DNA of 47,384 nucleotides from Bacillota bacterium (GTDB lineage: Bacteria > Bacillota > Clostridia > Lachnospirales > Lachnospiraceae). Positions within the stretch are counted from its first letter, which is position 1; every line of letters starts with the position of its first letter. Position numbers and translations under genes: made by a program. The stretch is taken from assembly GCA_029224465.1 (NCBI GenBank), contig JAQXUQ010000011.1:1-47384 (forward strand). Direction: 5' to 3'. This document shows positions 26,501 to 34,254 of this stretch, in pieces. Below the pieces are notes generated by a model. That model was not told the DNA's origin. It searched no databases and was given only the letters and a program-made list of their open reading frames with translations.

Positions 26501-28269
26501 CCTCCTACCGCCCCCATACCTTTGAGATTTTTCAGGAAATTCAAAAAGTCTAATATGCCTTTTGCAATTTTCCACGCCGCAAATGCCGCCGCAATAGCAA
26601 TCGCATAAGCAAGTATATCTTTGAGCAGTTTTTTCATTCTCTCAAAAATATCATTAACATTGGTATCTATGAGACCTTTGAGGAAATCGTATTGAGGAAG
26701 GCCGATACCGAGGTCTCCGCCACCAATTCCACCGGAACCTATGCCCGAACCGGAACCGGAGCCTGTATCTGTCTGCGGAGATATGACATTCAGCTCGTCG
26801 ATACCGAGCAAATTGTTCTTCAGTTCCTTTGCTTTCTTTGCGGCTTTTCCCAATCCGCTTGCCGCATTATTAGCGTTATTAGAAAGCTTTCCGACAGACG
26901 CCGCACCTGCATTGATTCCCGAATAATCGACAGCAGGTAACTTATAATGGAAAAAGCTTGCGATTGTTTCTGCAACCAAACGAACAATCTTAGCAAATGC
27001 AATCAAATACGGAAGAACCGCATTTAACATGGGGATAAACACATTACCCAAAGCACGAGCCGCTAAGTTCACCTGCGCCTGAAAAATTCTAAGCTGATTG
27101 GCCGGAGAATTTAATGTACGCGCCATATCCCCCTGTGCCACTGTCACCTGTGTAAGAATTTCATAATAACGGAGCTGTGCTTTCTCGGCTTGGTTCATTG
27201 CAGATACTTTCTTTTGAATACCAAGAGCAAGCGCATCTTCCTGCAACCTAGCAACAGACAGGTCATATCCCAAACGTCTTAATGGTTCCAACTCACCGGA
27301 AATACCTGACGTAAGCTTCGTCATGGCATCTTCAACATCTATGTTATAGAAAGATGCAATATCATAACCGAGCTGTGTCAGATTCTTAGACATCAGATAT
27401 GCCTTGTCGCTCGCAACGCCGAATCCCTCAATAATGGTATTAAATACACCTTGATTTCGCAGAAAATCGCCGGGGTCAAGACCTAGTAACTCGCTGACCT
27501 GTTCCGCATATTTCTGTGCTTCTCCTGCATACTCTCCGAGTGATGCCGTAAAAAGGTTGACATCTTCGATATATTTATTCGATTTATCAACCCAATCCGT
27601 TATGACATTTCCCGCTTTCTGCATCGAAAACACAAACATTTTCGCTTTAGCATACAGATCGATAAACGAGCCGGATGTTCTATTGTTTGCTGTATTTATA
27701 TCGCTTGTCGTTCTAGCCGCTCGATTTAATGCAGGCGTTAAACTACGCATTGCACTCGAAACCGCTGTAACATTCGAGGCAAGCGGAGTTATTGACTCGT
27801 TCAGTCTCTTGAATTTATCCGATAGCGTATCAGTGTCAAGTGTTTTAACAGCCTCGTTTAATTTCGTAAGCGAGTTTGCGAGTGTAGTAAAGGAAAGTTT
27901 TGGTATCGTACTAAGCGATTGCAGAGCCTCGCCTAGCTTACCTATCTGATCATATTTTGCGCCAGTAAGCGCCGAATTTATGTTTTGAAGCTGATGAGCA
28001 ATCGAGGATGAAAGCTTAATCTGTCCCACAGATTTTAATTTCGTAAGACTATCTGCAAGACGATTGAGCGACTCACTTGCATTACCCATCCCTGCCGTAG
28101 CAGTACTGATTTTTTCAATATTCTTGGCAAGTGACGGAGTGAGACCCACGCCACCCGCACATGCCGCTTTCAGCTTTGACAAAGACGCAGAAAGAGCGTC
28201 AATGCCATTGACCGCCGCACTAGAATTCGATTCTATCCGTAATTCTAATGAATCAACAGGTACAGACAT
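23572..28269 (-). CDS. Phage tail tape measure protein
   Basis: A 1565-residue protein, the longest in the window. The N-terminal region is helical (KLKAACAGG, ASESLNRLADSLTKLKS). A central hydrophobic region with several predicted membrane segments follows (about 640-900), then the aromatic repeats typical of tape measure proteins (WFEGTVVPFFENIPEWFHGV, WFAQLPGKI twice, WFSELPGKI). It determines tail length and helps DNA ejection. If about 1.5 A per residue applies, the tail would be in the 200-nm range, a siphovirus-like length. The start shares a base with the chaperone stop (TAATG). Confidence 0.95.
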   Translation of the reverse strand: MSVPVDSLELRIESNSSAAVNGIDALSASLSKLKAACAGGVGLTPSLAKNIEKISTATAGMGNASESLNRLADSLTKLKSVGQIKLSSSIAHQLQNINSALTGAKYDQIGKLGEALQSLSTIPKLSFTTLANSLTKLNEAVKTLDTDTLSDKFKRLNESITPLASNVTAVSSAMRSLTPALNRAARTTSDINTANNRTSGSFIDLYAKAKMFVFSMQKAGNVITDWVDKSNKYIEDVNLFTASLGEYAGEAQKYAEQVSELLGLDPGDFLRNQGVFNTIIEGFGVASDKAYLMSKNLTQLGYDIASFYNIDVEDAMTKLTSGISGELEPLRRLGYDLSVARLQEDALALGIQKKVSAMNQAEKAQLRYYEILTQVTVAQGDMARTLNSPANQLRIFQAQVNLAARALGNVFIPMLNAVLPYLIAFAKIVRLVAETIASFFHYKLPAVDYSGINAGAASVGKLSNNANNAASGLGKAAKKAKELKNNLLGIDELNVISPQTDTGSGSGSGIGSGGIGGGDLGIGLPQYDFLKGLIDTNVNDIFERMKKLLKDILAYAIAIAAAFAAWKIAKGILDFLNFLKNLKGMGAVGGLAGLLAFLGDIVKMKRYISDIMENGFNLYNVMGVISSFIGMVGDALIMMGSWKIGGALKVVQGVGEIVAAIASWKINGFNSNVVLTALEGVADIITGIGFLKQNLLLVGTGLTFTGLLGILRQLDEVMKAIKTGNWDAVDKIALVVNAVQFLGGLAIALKGFGRTELGTTIGTSISTALQDLLLNATINLGLESPALAAAILSAAAGAIIAGIPMYIGGIIDAVKNGLSLISAAVIPIGSTLAGTGVATILAAAGTAIAPGIGTLVGLAVGLITDGIILIIQNWDKITDFFTSTVPAWFEGTVVPFFENIPEWFHGVWNKVSDFFVNTWNGMIAFFEGVPGKISQVVQAISDWFAQLPGKIGYALGNALGTIVNWVVNVGTTLQTNIPIIIENVRAWFAQLPGKIWSAIIGAIDFVITWGANMLSTFGTKVTEISTNVFNWFSELPGKIYTAIIDAVPKIIAWASEMIATARVEVQKIVTEIVGIFKQLPKKLYELGTDIVSGLMNGIRDAWNGLKKGVSDFCGGFVQGFRDALGIHSPSTEFKSVGEYSIEGLINGINEGSAKIQNAITGLAVNMVSWFEGTGIVSKFTQLGSRNVEGLNSGLLAGMESANAMISQFATSVQTAFTTMLNPQVFIQFGMNIVTGFNNGIATAMTATQAVFVTWANSIKTWFSGTKFGSIEKTTFGNYAKTVVTGFNSAITSSSMSQNGVIVQWATNVKKWFVDNGFGAVNRVTFEKYGKDIVDGFRNGVLANYISTQSVMNSWGRNVIDWFNRPDGRSLYDHFVEIGKNVIRGFIDGSSDGGLWSKAQSKIREFSRSIIEEAMKALDEHSPSKTFKQIGSYVVEGFNIGLDNMIPQSFKTMDSWLQKINGYQPVVRADFVVDTSSVKFADSTSFMGVDNVSVTKQAEIAVNGYKEGMAEFYEEYMEPMMRQMSEDIRRQANKKEQTVVQIGNRTVSDAVVTQRNANGYRFVTEK

Positions 28270-28691
28270 TAACGCTCACCTCTTTTCGCCTTAAAATTCT
28301 CGTTAAACTTTGCCGCAAAGTTTGCCATATAATTCTTACCATTTTCGGCAGTTCTTTTTTCTTTTGTTTCCGCCGTTTCTTCCTGCTTATCTCCTATAGG
28401 ATACGGTTCTGTAAGATACGGCTCTGCCTTGGTTCCTTTTTTGGCAAAGGCGTTTAAGATAGGTGAAACCCTCGTTAAAGCATCATAGAAATATTTCCCT
28501 TGAACCCATGCTTCATAATTTTTTCGTTCAAACCTTTTCTTGTCAGCTTCACGATAATATTTCACAAGAACGCAATCGCCATCCCAATATTGCTCAACCG
28601 TCATTCCGATCGACAAATAGTATGGACACTGCTGTTCAAATACATCTGCATAAGATGAATGGGACTCGGGACTTAGAAGTCCGTTGTCCAA
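28269..28691 (-). CDS. Tail assembly chaperone, frameshift-encoded C-terminal part
   Basis: A 140-codon frame beginning at TTG 28691 inside the end of the previous gene. It lacks a ribosome binding site. A canonical GGGAAAC slippery heptamer just upstream would bring ribosomes into this frame by a minus-1 shift, giving a fusion of about 244 residues. The tail part (KTGTxAEPYLTEPYPIG-like stretch and basic end FNENFKAKRGER) has no enzyme motif. It lies between tail tube and tape measure, the position of gpG/gpGT in lambda and of analogues in Gram-positive phages. Confidence 0.75.
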   Translation of the reverse strand: MDNGLLSPESHSSYADVFEQQCPYYLSIGMTVEQYWDGDCVLVKYYREADKKRFERKNYEAWVQGKYFYDALTRVSPILNAFAKKGTKAEPYLTEPYPIGDKQEETAETKEKRTAENGKNYMANFAAKFNENFKAKRGER

Positions 28692-29002
28692 TCCACGTTT
28701 CCCGAGCCGTCTTTCGGCTCTTCTACAAGAGTCATAATCGGGTCATTGTACATTTCAGCAAGCTTGCCAATCAGCTCTTCCTTATTCGTCATGTGAGAAT
28801 AAATGTCATCGATAACATCTCTTCTCTCAAACCGGTGATGAGCAAGGAACGCTCCGGCGAACAGTTCCGGCAGCGTAGTCATGGGCTTGTTCTGAATGTC
28901 TGATGCAACAAAGCCGTTCCGCTCCATCTGCTGAATGGATTTTCTTGTGAACTCCAATGTGTAGTCCTTATCTTTGTAAGTGAAAATCAGTGTCTTAGCC
29001 AT
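28673..29002 (-). CDS. Tail assembly chaperone, DUF5055-like
   Basis: A 109-residue protein (MAKTLIFTYKDKDYTLEFTR, then FAGAFLAHHRFERRDVIDDI). It resembles DUF5055-type proteins encoded between tail tube and tape measure genes. In the frame-zero product it ends VDWTTDF. With minus-1 frameshifting at 28697-28703, residues 1-102 are fused to the next frame. It would bind and protect the tape measure during tail assembly. The exact family is recalled, not searched. Confidence 0.75.
   Translation of the reverse strand: MAKTLIFTYKDKDYTLEFTRKSIQQMERNGFVASDIQNKPMTTLPELFAGAFLAHHRFERRDVIDDIYSHMTNKEELIGKLAEMYNDPIMTLVEEPKDGSGNVDWTTDF
28697..28703 (-). promoter_or_regulatory. Minus-1 ribosomal frameshift site GGGAAAC
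   Basis: On the minus strand the heptamer G GGA AAC is in the correct codon register (TCG GGA AAC GTG) for an X XXY YYZ slip. After slipping the ribosome reads CGT GGA TTG GAC AAC, which is the frame of the downstream chaperone part. Lambda uses GGGAAAG at the same place in its tail operon. Confidence 0.75.
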
Positions 29003-29078
29003 ATCTATTTGTCCCCCATATTTTTAATATTCCGCCTGTTACGGATGATCGTTTGGTTGGATTCCACAATTTAAATTA

Positions 29079-29507
29079 TTACTTGCTACTGTCCGTAATC
29101 GGAGTAGACGGCATGATCGTGATTGTCATTTCAACAACCTCATTTACGCTTGCGCCGTTTACGTGTACAGAAAGTGCGCCATCGAACGCAAACTTGCCGT
29201 TCGAGCCATCCGGTGTAGCCACGCCGTCGCTGACAGTGCCGCCAAACCATACCGCATACTTCTGTGTCTTGCCCTCAAGAGCTTTCAGCTTTGTATAATC
29301 TTCTTTGGTATAGTTAGCCTTGAACTCGAGTGCATCAACAGACTGGATGCCCGGAATACTTGTCTTCATTGCATCCGACAGCGTTGTTGTATCCAGTGTT
29401 TCCGGAGAACCACCGAGATCAGGGAAATCCTTGATATCAATGACTTTCGTATATGCCGTGCCGTCCGTGCTTGTCATCAGAAACGACTTATAAGAACTAA
29501 TTGCCAT
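29079..29507 (-). CDS. Major tail tube protein
   Basis: A 142-residue protein typical of Gram-positive siphovirus tail tube subunits. Signature-like stretches are GTAYTKVIDIKDFPDLGGSP, ETLDTTTLSD and VNEVVEMTITIMPSTPI. It polymerises around the tape measure. It is immediately upstream of the chaperone pair and preceded by a strong ribosome binding site (GGAGG). Confidence 0.9.
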   Translation of the reverse strand: MAISSYKSFLMTSTDGTAYTKVIDIKDFPDLGGSPETLDTTTLSDAMKTSIPGIQSVDALEFKANYTKEDYTKLKALEGKTQKYAVWFGGTVSDGVATPDGSNGKFAFDGALSVHVNGASVNEVVEMTITIMPSTPITDSSK

Positions 29508-29512
29508 AAACT

Positions 29513-29944
29513 TTACCTCCTGTAAATTACCTTATCTTTAGAAACCGTTGCCCCATATCTACCGACCATACGATAGATTGTTGCATCATTGATGTTTGGT
29601 ATCTGCTGTAACAAGATTCTCTCAAAACCCATGTCAAGCATTACTTGGTCGATGATTTCTGCGATTGCTTTACATTCTGCTTTCTTTCCCGGAACAGCTT
29701 TACCCTTGATGATGCCGCCCACCTTATTCGAGTAAATTTCAATCGTATACATCACAGAGGCATGATTCTCGTTACTGCCGGAATCGGTTGTCTTGCGGTA
29801 TGACGTATTGTCAGACTCGATCACATAAACACAAGGATAGGACGGCGGAGTAAGCAAAATAGCATCGGCTGTATAGCATTTTGGATACTTGGCAAGAACA
29901 GCTGTTCGTATGGAATTGTATATTTCAGATTCAATATCAATCAT
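29513..29944 (-). CDS. Tail terminator-like protein
   Basis: A 143-residue protein (MIDIESEIYNSIRTAVLAKY, TPPSYPCVYVIESDN). The mixed alpha/beta pattern with a central S-Y-P-C-V-Y strand resembles phage minor tail/terminator proteins upstream of the tube gene. The start overlaps the previous stop by four bases (ATGA). The role is assigned from order: connector, adaptor, gp10-like, terminator, tube. Confidence 0.7.
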   Translation of the reverse strand: MIDIESEIYNSIRTAVLAKYPKCYTADAILLTPPSYPCVYVIESDNTSYRKTTDSGSNENHASVMYTIEIYSNKVGGIIKGKAVPGKKAECKAIAEIIDQVMLDMGFERILLQQIPNINDATIYRMVGRYGATVSKDKVIYRR

Positions 29945-30468
29945 GCGAACACCTCATGTGCTATAACCTCAATACTGTCCGCTATCTCCTTGGCGGCGGT
30001 ATATAACGGCATTTCGGCCGGAGTACCATGTGTCAGAATCAATCGTCCGTCCTCTGTCTTATAACCCCACACTTTTCTCTTGCCGTATCCCATGCCATAA
30101 CTTCCGATTGTATAACCGAGTGCGGCTCCATCAGGATGAGGAGAGCTTCCGGCAGAACCGTTGTGATACACACCTGCGCCAAACTCAACCCAAACCGCAT
30201 CCGCTCCGCTCGCTATTACTGCGGTTATTCCATCAGAACCTGCTTCGACAGTAACGGAGACTTGCGCTTTTATCGGGGTTCCGCTTGTAGGAAGCAGGTC
30301 ATCCACAATCGCAACATCAAAGCCCTGCGCCGCTCGTTTCTGTATTTCATCCGCCACACGAGCACGGAATGTTTCGACCTTCTGATTGAACGTCCTTTTG
30401 TATTCCTGTAACTCCTGTAACGCTCTGTTAATTCCACTTTCGGTTAAATCAACAGAAATTGTCTTCAT
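29941..30468 (-). CDS. HK97 gp10-like tail completion protein
   Basis: A 175-residue protein. The helical start (GINRALQELQEYKRTFNQKV) and the central WVEFGAGVYHNG are characteristic of the HK97-gp10 family, with a C-terminal PLYTAAKEI helix. Family members act at the head-tail interface. It overlaps both neighbours by four bases. Confidence 0.85.
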   Translation of the reverse strand: MKTISVDLTESGINRALQELQEYKRTFNQKVETFRARVADEIQKRAAQGFDVAIVDDLLPTSGTPIKAQVSVTVEAGSDGITAVIASGADAVWVEFGAGVYHNGSAGSSPHPDGAALGYTIGSYGMGYGKRKVWGYKTEDGRLILTHGTPAEMPLYTAAKEIADSIEVIAHEVFA

Positions 30469-30866
30469 GATACTGTCACCTTTTTGATCGCCACCTGCAT
30501 GTTATTCAAGCTCGTGGCAACCTTTTTAACGATGTAGTTGTATGGCGTGATTATGTTTCCTTCATCGTCAGTTTCAAGCTCTCCGCTTTCATCAAGCTTT
30601 GGCGTTACACCTATCCACAACACCGAATATTCATCAATCGGAACACCGTTGTCCAAGATCAATGTCTGATCATATGAATCGTCATTGCCGAACGCCTGTA
30701 CGGATGTTTCGCCCTTGGCCGGTGAGATATTCGCTTCCGTTTTGCGGGGCGGCTTAAAAACATTGTACGGAGTACCAACCACTGTTCCGTATTCGTCCGT
30801 ATCCTGTTGCTTATGATCGAACAATGCGTACCACAATGTCTGTTTATTGATATCCATACAAACCAT
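30465..30866 (-). CDS. Head-tail joining/adaptor protein
   Basis: A 133-residue beta-rich protein (MDINKQTLWYALF from the fourth residue, KGETSVQAFGNDDSYDQTLI, VDEYSVLWIGV-like strand). It lies between the connector and the gp10-like protein, where head-closure proteins are found. ATG at 30866 shares its A with the preceding TAA; an ATG nine bases downstream is possible. Confidence 0.7.
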   Translation of the reverse strand: MVCMDINKQTLWYALFDHKQQDTDEYGTVVGTPYNVFKPPRKTEANISPAKGETSVQAFGNDDSYDQTLILDNGVPIDEYSVLWIGVTPKLDESGELETDDEGNIITPYNYIVKKVATSLNNMQVAIKKVTVS

Positions 30867-31192
30867 TACAGCACCCCCACATGCGGAACAATGTCACTAA
30901 GCATGGAAGCCGGTACATCTGCATTTTCATATCTTCGGGATATGCCGTTTTCGGTATGCGCTGTCTGACCTTCTGCTCCAAGCTTATGAATCATGTAGGC
31001 CGCAATCTGCAACTGATTGTGTTCATACCGGACAGGAACCGAGGTAACAGTGTCATCGTAGGGATATGCCCGATTGATGACCTTCTGTCCTGCCATTTTA
31101 AGATAAGCAGATAGAATTTCATCCGAATATGAACCTTTAATCAGCAGTTTAAGCGCCGCAAGCTTTTCCAAATCCGTCATTCTATCTGCCAC
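30866..31192 (-). CDS. Head-tail connector protein
   Basis: A 108-residue all-helical protein: LAALKLLIKGSYSDEILSAY, ALKMAGQKVINRAYPYD, then AYMIHKLGAEGQTAHTENGI. This pattern (helical packaging protein with ...GQ..HSENGISR-like end) matches Gram-positive phage gp6-type connectors. It follows the capsid gene by ten bases. Confidence 0.8.
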   Translation of the reverse strand: MADRMTDLEKLAALKLLIKGSYSDEILSAYLKMAGQKVINRAYPYDDTVTSVPVRYEHNQLQIAAYMIHKLGAEGQTAHTENGISRRYENADVPASMLSDIVPHVGVL

Positions 31193-31202
31193 CTTTCAAT
31201 AA

Positions 31203-32030
31203 TTATGCAGTCTTAATCTTGAAACACTTGCTTTCATCAGTCAGAGCTGCAAGATAATACTTTCTTGCAAAGATCGTATTCAGACGAATGTTCTCATCAT
31301 CGGAGGAGCGAGCGCTCTGTACAACCTCAACACCCTTCTTGTTAAACAGTGTTACAGCTTCTTTTGTACCGCCGGCAATCGTACCTTCTACCGCATTTTT
31401 CTTCGTGAAGAGGTTTACACCTGCAACAGTCCCGACATAACCAGTACGAACGAAAGCTTCAACGTATTTCAGCTCGTCTTTCAGTGCCTTACGAACCTTC
31501 GCCACATCCTTCGGATGAACGAACGCAAACGCGCGAGGTGCTACCGTTTCGGGGTCATTGTCAGTACCCTCAATATTCAGAAGCGATACTGCATCAGCAA
31601 AGCAATCAAATCCGAATGTAACACCCGGACCAAGTGTGATGGTCTGACCTTCGGGAGCCTTGTTAAACTCCGCAAACACATCATTATTTACGGTATTAAA
31701 CAGGTCGATACCCATCTTCTGCATGCCAACAGGTACGAGCATCGGGTCAGCCATTTCCTGTTCGTCATAATATTCAAACTTGTTCTGTGCGAGCTGAATT
31801 GTGTAGTCCTTCTGTGCGTAAGAAACTTCAATCGTCTTGGTATTACCCTTACCCATTTCAAGCTTCTCTGTACCGTCTGTAGCGGTATAACGGTTGATTT
31901 TACGAATCATTCCCGGAACGCCGACAAGATCGTTATCCACCTTACAGAAATTCTGTAAATTCAGCCGAGACTTATACATGTCTTCTACTTCGTTCGACAG
32001 ATAAAAATTGTCATAAATCTTATGTGCCAT
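31203..32030 (-). CDS. Major capsid protein
   Basis: A 275-residue protein. An N-arm precedes a spine helix, and HK97-fold features are visible: GMIRKINRYTATDGTEKLEM, IQLAQNKFEYYDEQEMADPM, and a closing FARKYYLAALTDESKCFKI. The size is at the small end for this family, and a separate scaffold gene precedes it. Start and preceding stop share one base. Confidence 0.88.
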   Translation of the reverse strand: MAHKIYDNFYLSNEVEDMYKSRLNLQNFCKVDNDLVGVPGMIRKINRYTATDGTEKLEMGKGNTKTIEVSYAQKDYTIQLAQNKFEYYDEQEMADPMLVPVGMQKMGIDLFNTVNNDVFAEFNKAPEGQTITLGPGVTFGFDCFADAVSLLNIEGTDNDPETVAPRAFAFVHPKDVAKVRKALKDELKYVEAFVRTGYVGTVAGVNLFTKKNAVEGTIAGGTKEAVTLFNKKGVEVVQSARSSDDENIRLNTIFARKYYLAALTDESKCFKIKTA

Positions 32031-32620
32031 TAGCTATTATCTCCTTCACCGTTTTCAGCCTGATACAGCTCCTTGTATTCGTCTGCATGTTCCTGCGAGA
32101 ACTTGTAGCGTTCCAATGGAGACATCTGTTTCAGCTTATCCATTGTTACTGTTGTTCCGCCCTGCCCGCCATCCGGTTTAGGGCTTCCCTTTAAAGCGTT
32201 TGCACGAATCTGCTTTTCAAAAGCATCGAGGTGCTTCTTCTCATTTGCAAAAACCTTTTCCGTATCTCCGTCTGCAACGGCGTTTGCGGTTTCTTCTGCA
32301 AGCTTTTCGTCATAGCCAAGAGACAGGTACTTTGCTTTGGTCTTGGAAATCGTGGACTCACGCCGGAGCGATTCCAGTTCCCTTTCCATTGCTTCCTGCT
32401 TTTCCTGTGCTTCAATCCTTGCCTTTTCATCGTCCGAAAGCTTGTCTTTCAGCTCTTTCTTCTTTTCCGCAAGCTCTTTTGCGGTCTTATCGAAAACGTC
32501 CTTCTTCACGTAACCGGCATAATCCGGTTCCGGTACGTCATACGATTCCAGTGCCTTGAGCTTGTCCTCTGCGCTCATTTCCGCATAGCCTTCGATCTTC
32601 GATACGTCAATTTTTGCCAT
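32030..32620 (-). CDS. Phage scaffolding protein (GP20-like)
   Basis: A 196-residue, highly charged protein with a long coiled coil (DKTAKELAEKKKELKDKLSD to about residue 90) and a C-terminal helical capsid-binding end (LKQMSPLERYKFSQEHADEY). It directs procapsid assembly. It lies between portal and capsid, the usual position of gp20-type scaffolds. Confidence 0.88.
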   Translation of the reverse strand: MAKIDVSKIEGYAEMSAEDKLKALESYDVPEPDYAGYVKKDVFDKTAKELAEKKKELKDKLSDDEKARIEAQEKQEAMERELESLRRESTISKTKAKYLSLGYDEKLAEETANAVADGDTEKVFANEKKHLDAFEKQIRANALKGSPKPDGGQGGTTVTMDKLKQMSPLERYKFSQEHADEYKELYQAENGEGDNS

Positions 32621-32637
32621 CGTGTTCTCTCCTTGCC

Positions 32638-32714
32638 TTTTATACTCTTCTGTGAGTGTCTTTGTGGTTTAAGGCTTCTCTGCCTTTATGCGCGTTTTAT
32701 ACTCTTCTCTGAGT
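32638..32714 (-). repeat. Two 20-bp direct repeats before the scaffold gene
   Basis: TTTTATACTCTTCTGTGAGT (32638-32657) and the same with one change (32695-32714), 57 bases apart, fill the portal-scaffold gap. On the minus strand each ends in GAGTATAAAA, which contains a -10-like TATAAA. They could be late promoters or operators. Confidence 0.55.
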
Positions 32715-32734
32715 TTTATTTTCCAAGAGTGAAA

Positions 32735-34138
32735 TCACTCTATAGAATCATCTTTTTTCTCATCAGGATTAGGAATGGACTTAGCTGTCAGCTTCTCCTG
32801 TTCGTAATAATCCATTGACATTGTGTATGCCGCTTCGGGGTCTATAAACAGCCCGGAACTCTCGAAAGCAAGACGAGGATGAATCTTATCCTGCTGTAAC
32901 ATGGAAATAAGAACCTGCGATTTGCTTTGAATCGCTTCATAATTGCGTCTTGTAAATTTCAGATCAATGTCCGAGAGCTTTAAATCAATATCGGACAAAT
33001 CTCTGCAAATCTTGAGTACGAGCCGTAACATCTTCTTTTCGGCACGTTTGAACATGTGCTCGGAATCCTTGGCTCTCGCTTCCGCATCTGACCAACCGTC
33101 ACGCATGATAACTGCCGCTCCTGTATCCGAGGTGGAAGAACCGCCGTTCCGGTTTGGCATACCGCAAATCACGATGACAGTATCGTAAATGTCCTTCTTG
33201 AGTGTCTGCGTCTGATCTTGATTCAGCTCGGTCTTCACGACATCAACATCAGCGTTCTGGCCATCGATCGACTTCACCTTGATTGCTCCTAGGTCTTTCA
33301 GCTCTTCAAACTGCTCTCTGTCGATCTCACAGTTAATAAACTTTAAAAACGCCTGTATTGTCTGTTCCACTCCATCCAGTCTGTTACTCTCAATCTTATT
33401 GATTGCATCCAACAGCGGAAGGACGATCTCGAACGAGCCAAGCCTTGCATTATTGGCCGGATACTCGAAAATCGGTATCATTCCATAGGCATGCGGCATA
33501 CTCTCAACAATCTGACCGTTTACAATCTTGAAATACAGCTTGTCGGTGTAAACGTTGTAATGTGTCATACCGTTCGTGTCCTTCCAATAGGACACACCCA
33601 TGAGCGGTTGATGTTTATAATCCGAGGAATAAACGATGAATGTATCACGAGGGTCTAGCGTGTATATCTCAAACGGAGCTTCGTCCGGTTCCGCACCTGC
33701 ATCCGAATCAGGAAGAACCATGCGATATGCAGTGCCGCAAATCATGTCCCATTCCACAAGCTCCTCGTCCTGCGAGGATTTATCTTCCGAGAACATGAAC
33801 TCATTTAGCAGATTGATTTTGTCTGTAATGGTTTCATCGCTTGAACGGTTTACATACTGTATCGGCTCTCCGCAGAGATACCCTGTCTTAAACGAGACAA
33901 TCTCATTGGCATGATTGACCACGATTTTGTTGTTGATCTCCGGTCGAATCGTCTTTATCCGATTGATAATCGGCTGATTGCCTCGATAATATTTGTACAG
34001 GTAATCTATTTCAGACCTGTTTTTGCTATGGTCAGTTTCGGCTTTCAGAAGTACGTCCAGTACGTTGCTCGCGTTGACTTCTGCAACGTCTGAATAGATC
34101 ACTTTTCGACCGAACATAAATCTTGTGTTCTCTCCCAA
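32735..34138 (-). CDS. Portal protein (SPP1 gp6-like)
   Basis: A 467-residue portal. Recognisable parts are YLYKYYRGNQPIINRIKTIR, VNHANEIVSFKTGYLCGEPI, PRDTFIVYSSDYKHQPLMGV and the stem/wing region with NRNGGSSTSDTGAAVIMRDG. It forms the dodecameric DNA gateway. The start is TTG at 34138, supported by GAGAGG seven bases upstream; ATG seven codons in is the alternative. A terminator hairpin lies immediately upstream, so it may depend on readthrough or on its own promoter. Confidence 0.93.
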   Translation of the reverse strand: MGENTRFMFGRKVIYSDVAEVNASNVLDVLLKAETDHSKNRSEIDYLYKYYRGNQPIINRIKTIRPEINNKIVVNHANEIVSFKTGYLCGEPIQYVNRSSDETITDKINLLNEFMFSEDKSSQDEELVEWDMICGTAYRMVLPDSDAGAEPDEAPFEIYTLDPRDTFIVYSSDYKHQPLMGVSYWKDTNGMTHYNVYTDKLYFKIVNGQIVESMPHAYGMIPIFEYPANNARLGSFEIVLPLLDAINKIESNRLDGVEQTIQAFLKFINCEIDREQFEELKDLGAIKVKSIDGQNADVDVVKTELNQDQTQTLKKDIYDTVIVICGMPNRNGGSSTSDTGAAVIMRDGWSDAEARAKDSEHMFKRAEKKMLRLVLKICRDLSDIDLKLSDIDLKFTRRNYEAIQSKSQVLISMLQQDKIHPRLAFESSGLFIDPEAAYTMSMDYYEQEKLTAKSIPNPDEKKDDSIE

Positions 34139-34152
34139 AGCCTCTCCCTCTT

Positions 34153-34197
34153 CACAAAAAATAAAGCGTATCCCTGTGCTTTCGCCAAGAATACGCT
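34153..34197 (-). terminator. Terminator between large terminase and portal
   Basis: On the minus strand AGCGTAT (34191-34197), a 19-base loop, ATACGCT (34165-34171), then TTATTTTTTGTG. It ends transcription after the large terminase unless antiterminated. The AT-rich segment 34200-34254 shows no gene. Confidence 0.7.
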
Positions 34198-34254
34198 AAG
34201 AATCCTATGTTATTAATATTTTAAAACAGATAGAAATATATGTCAATATTTACG

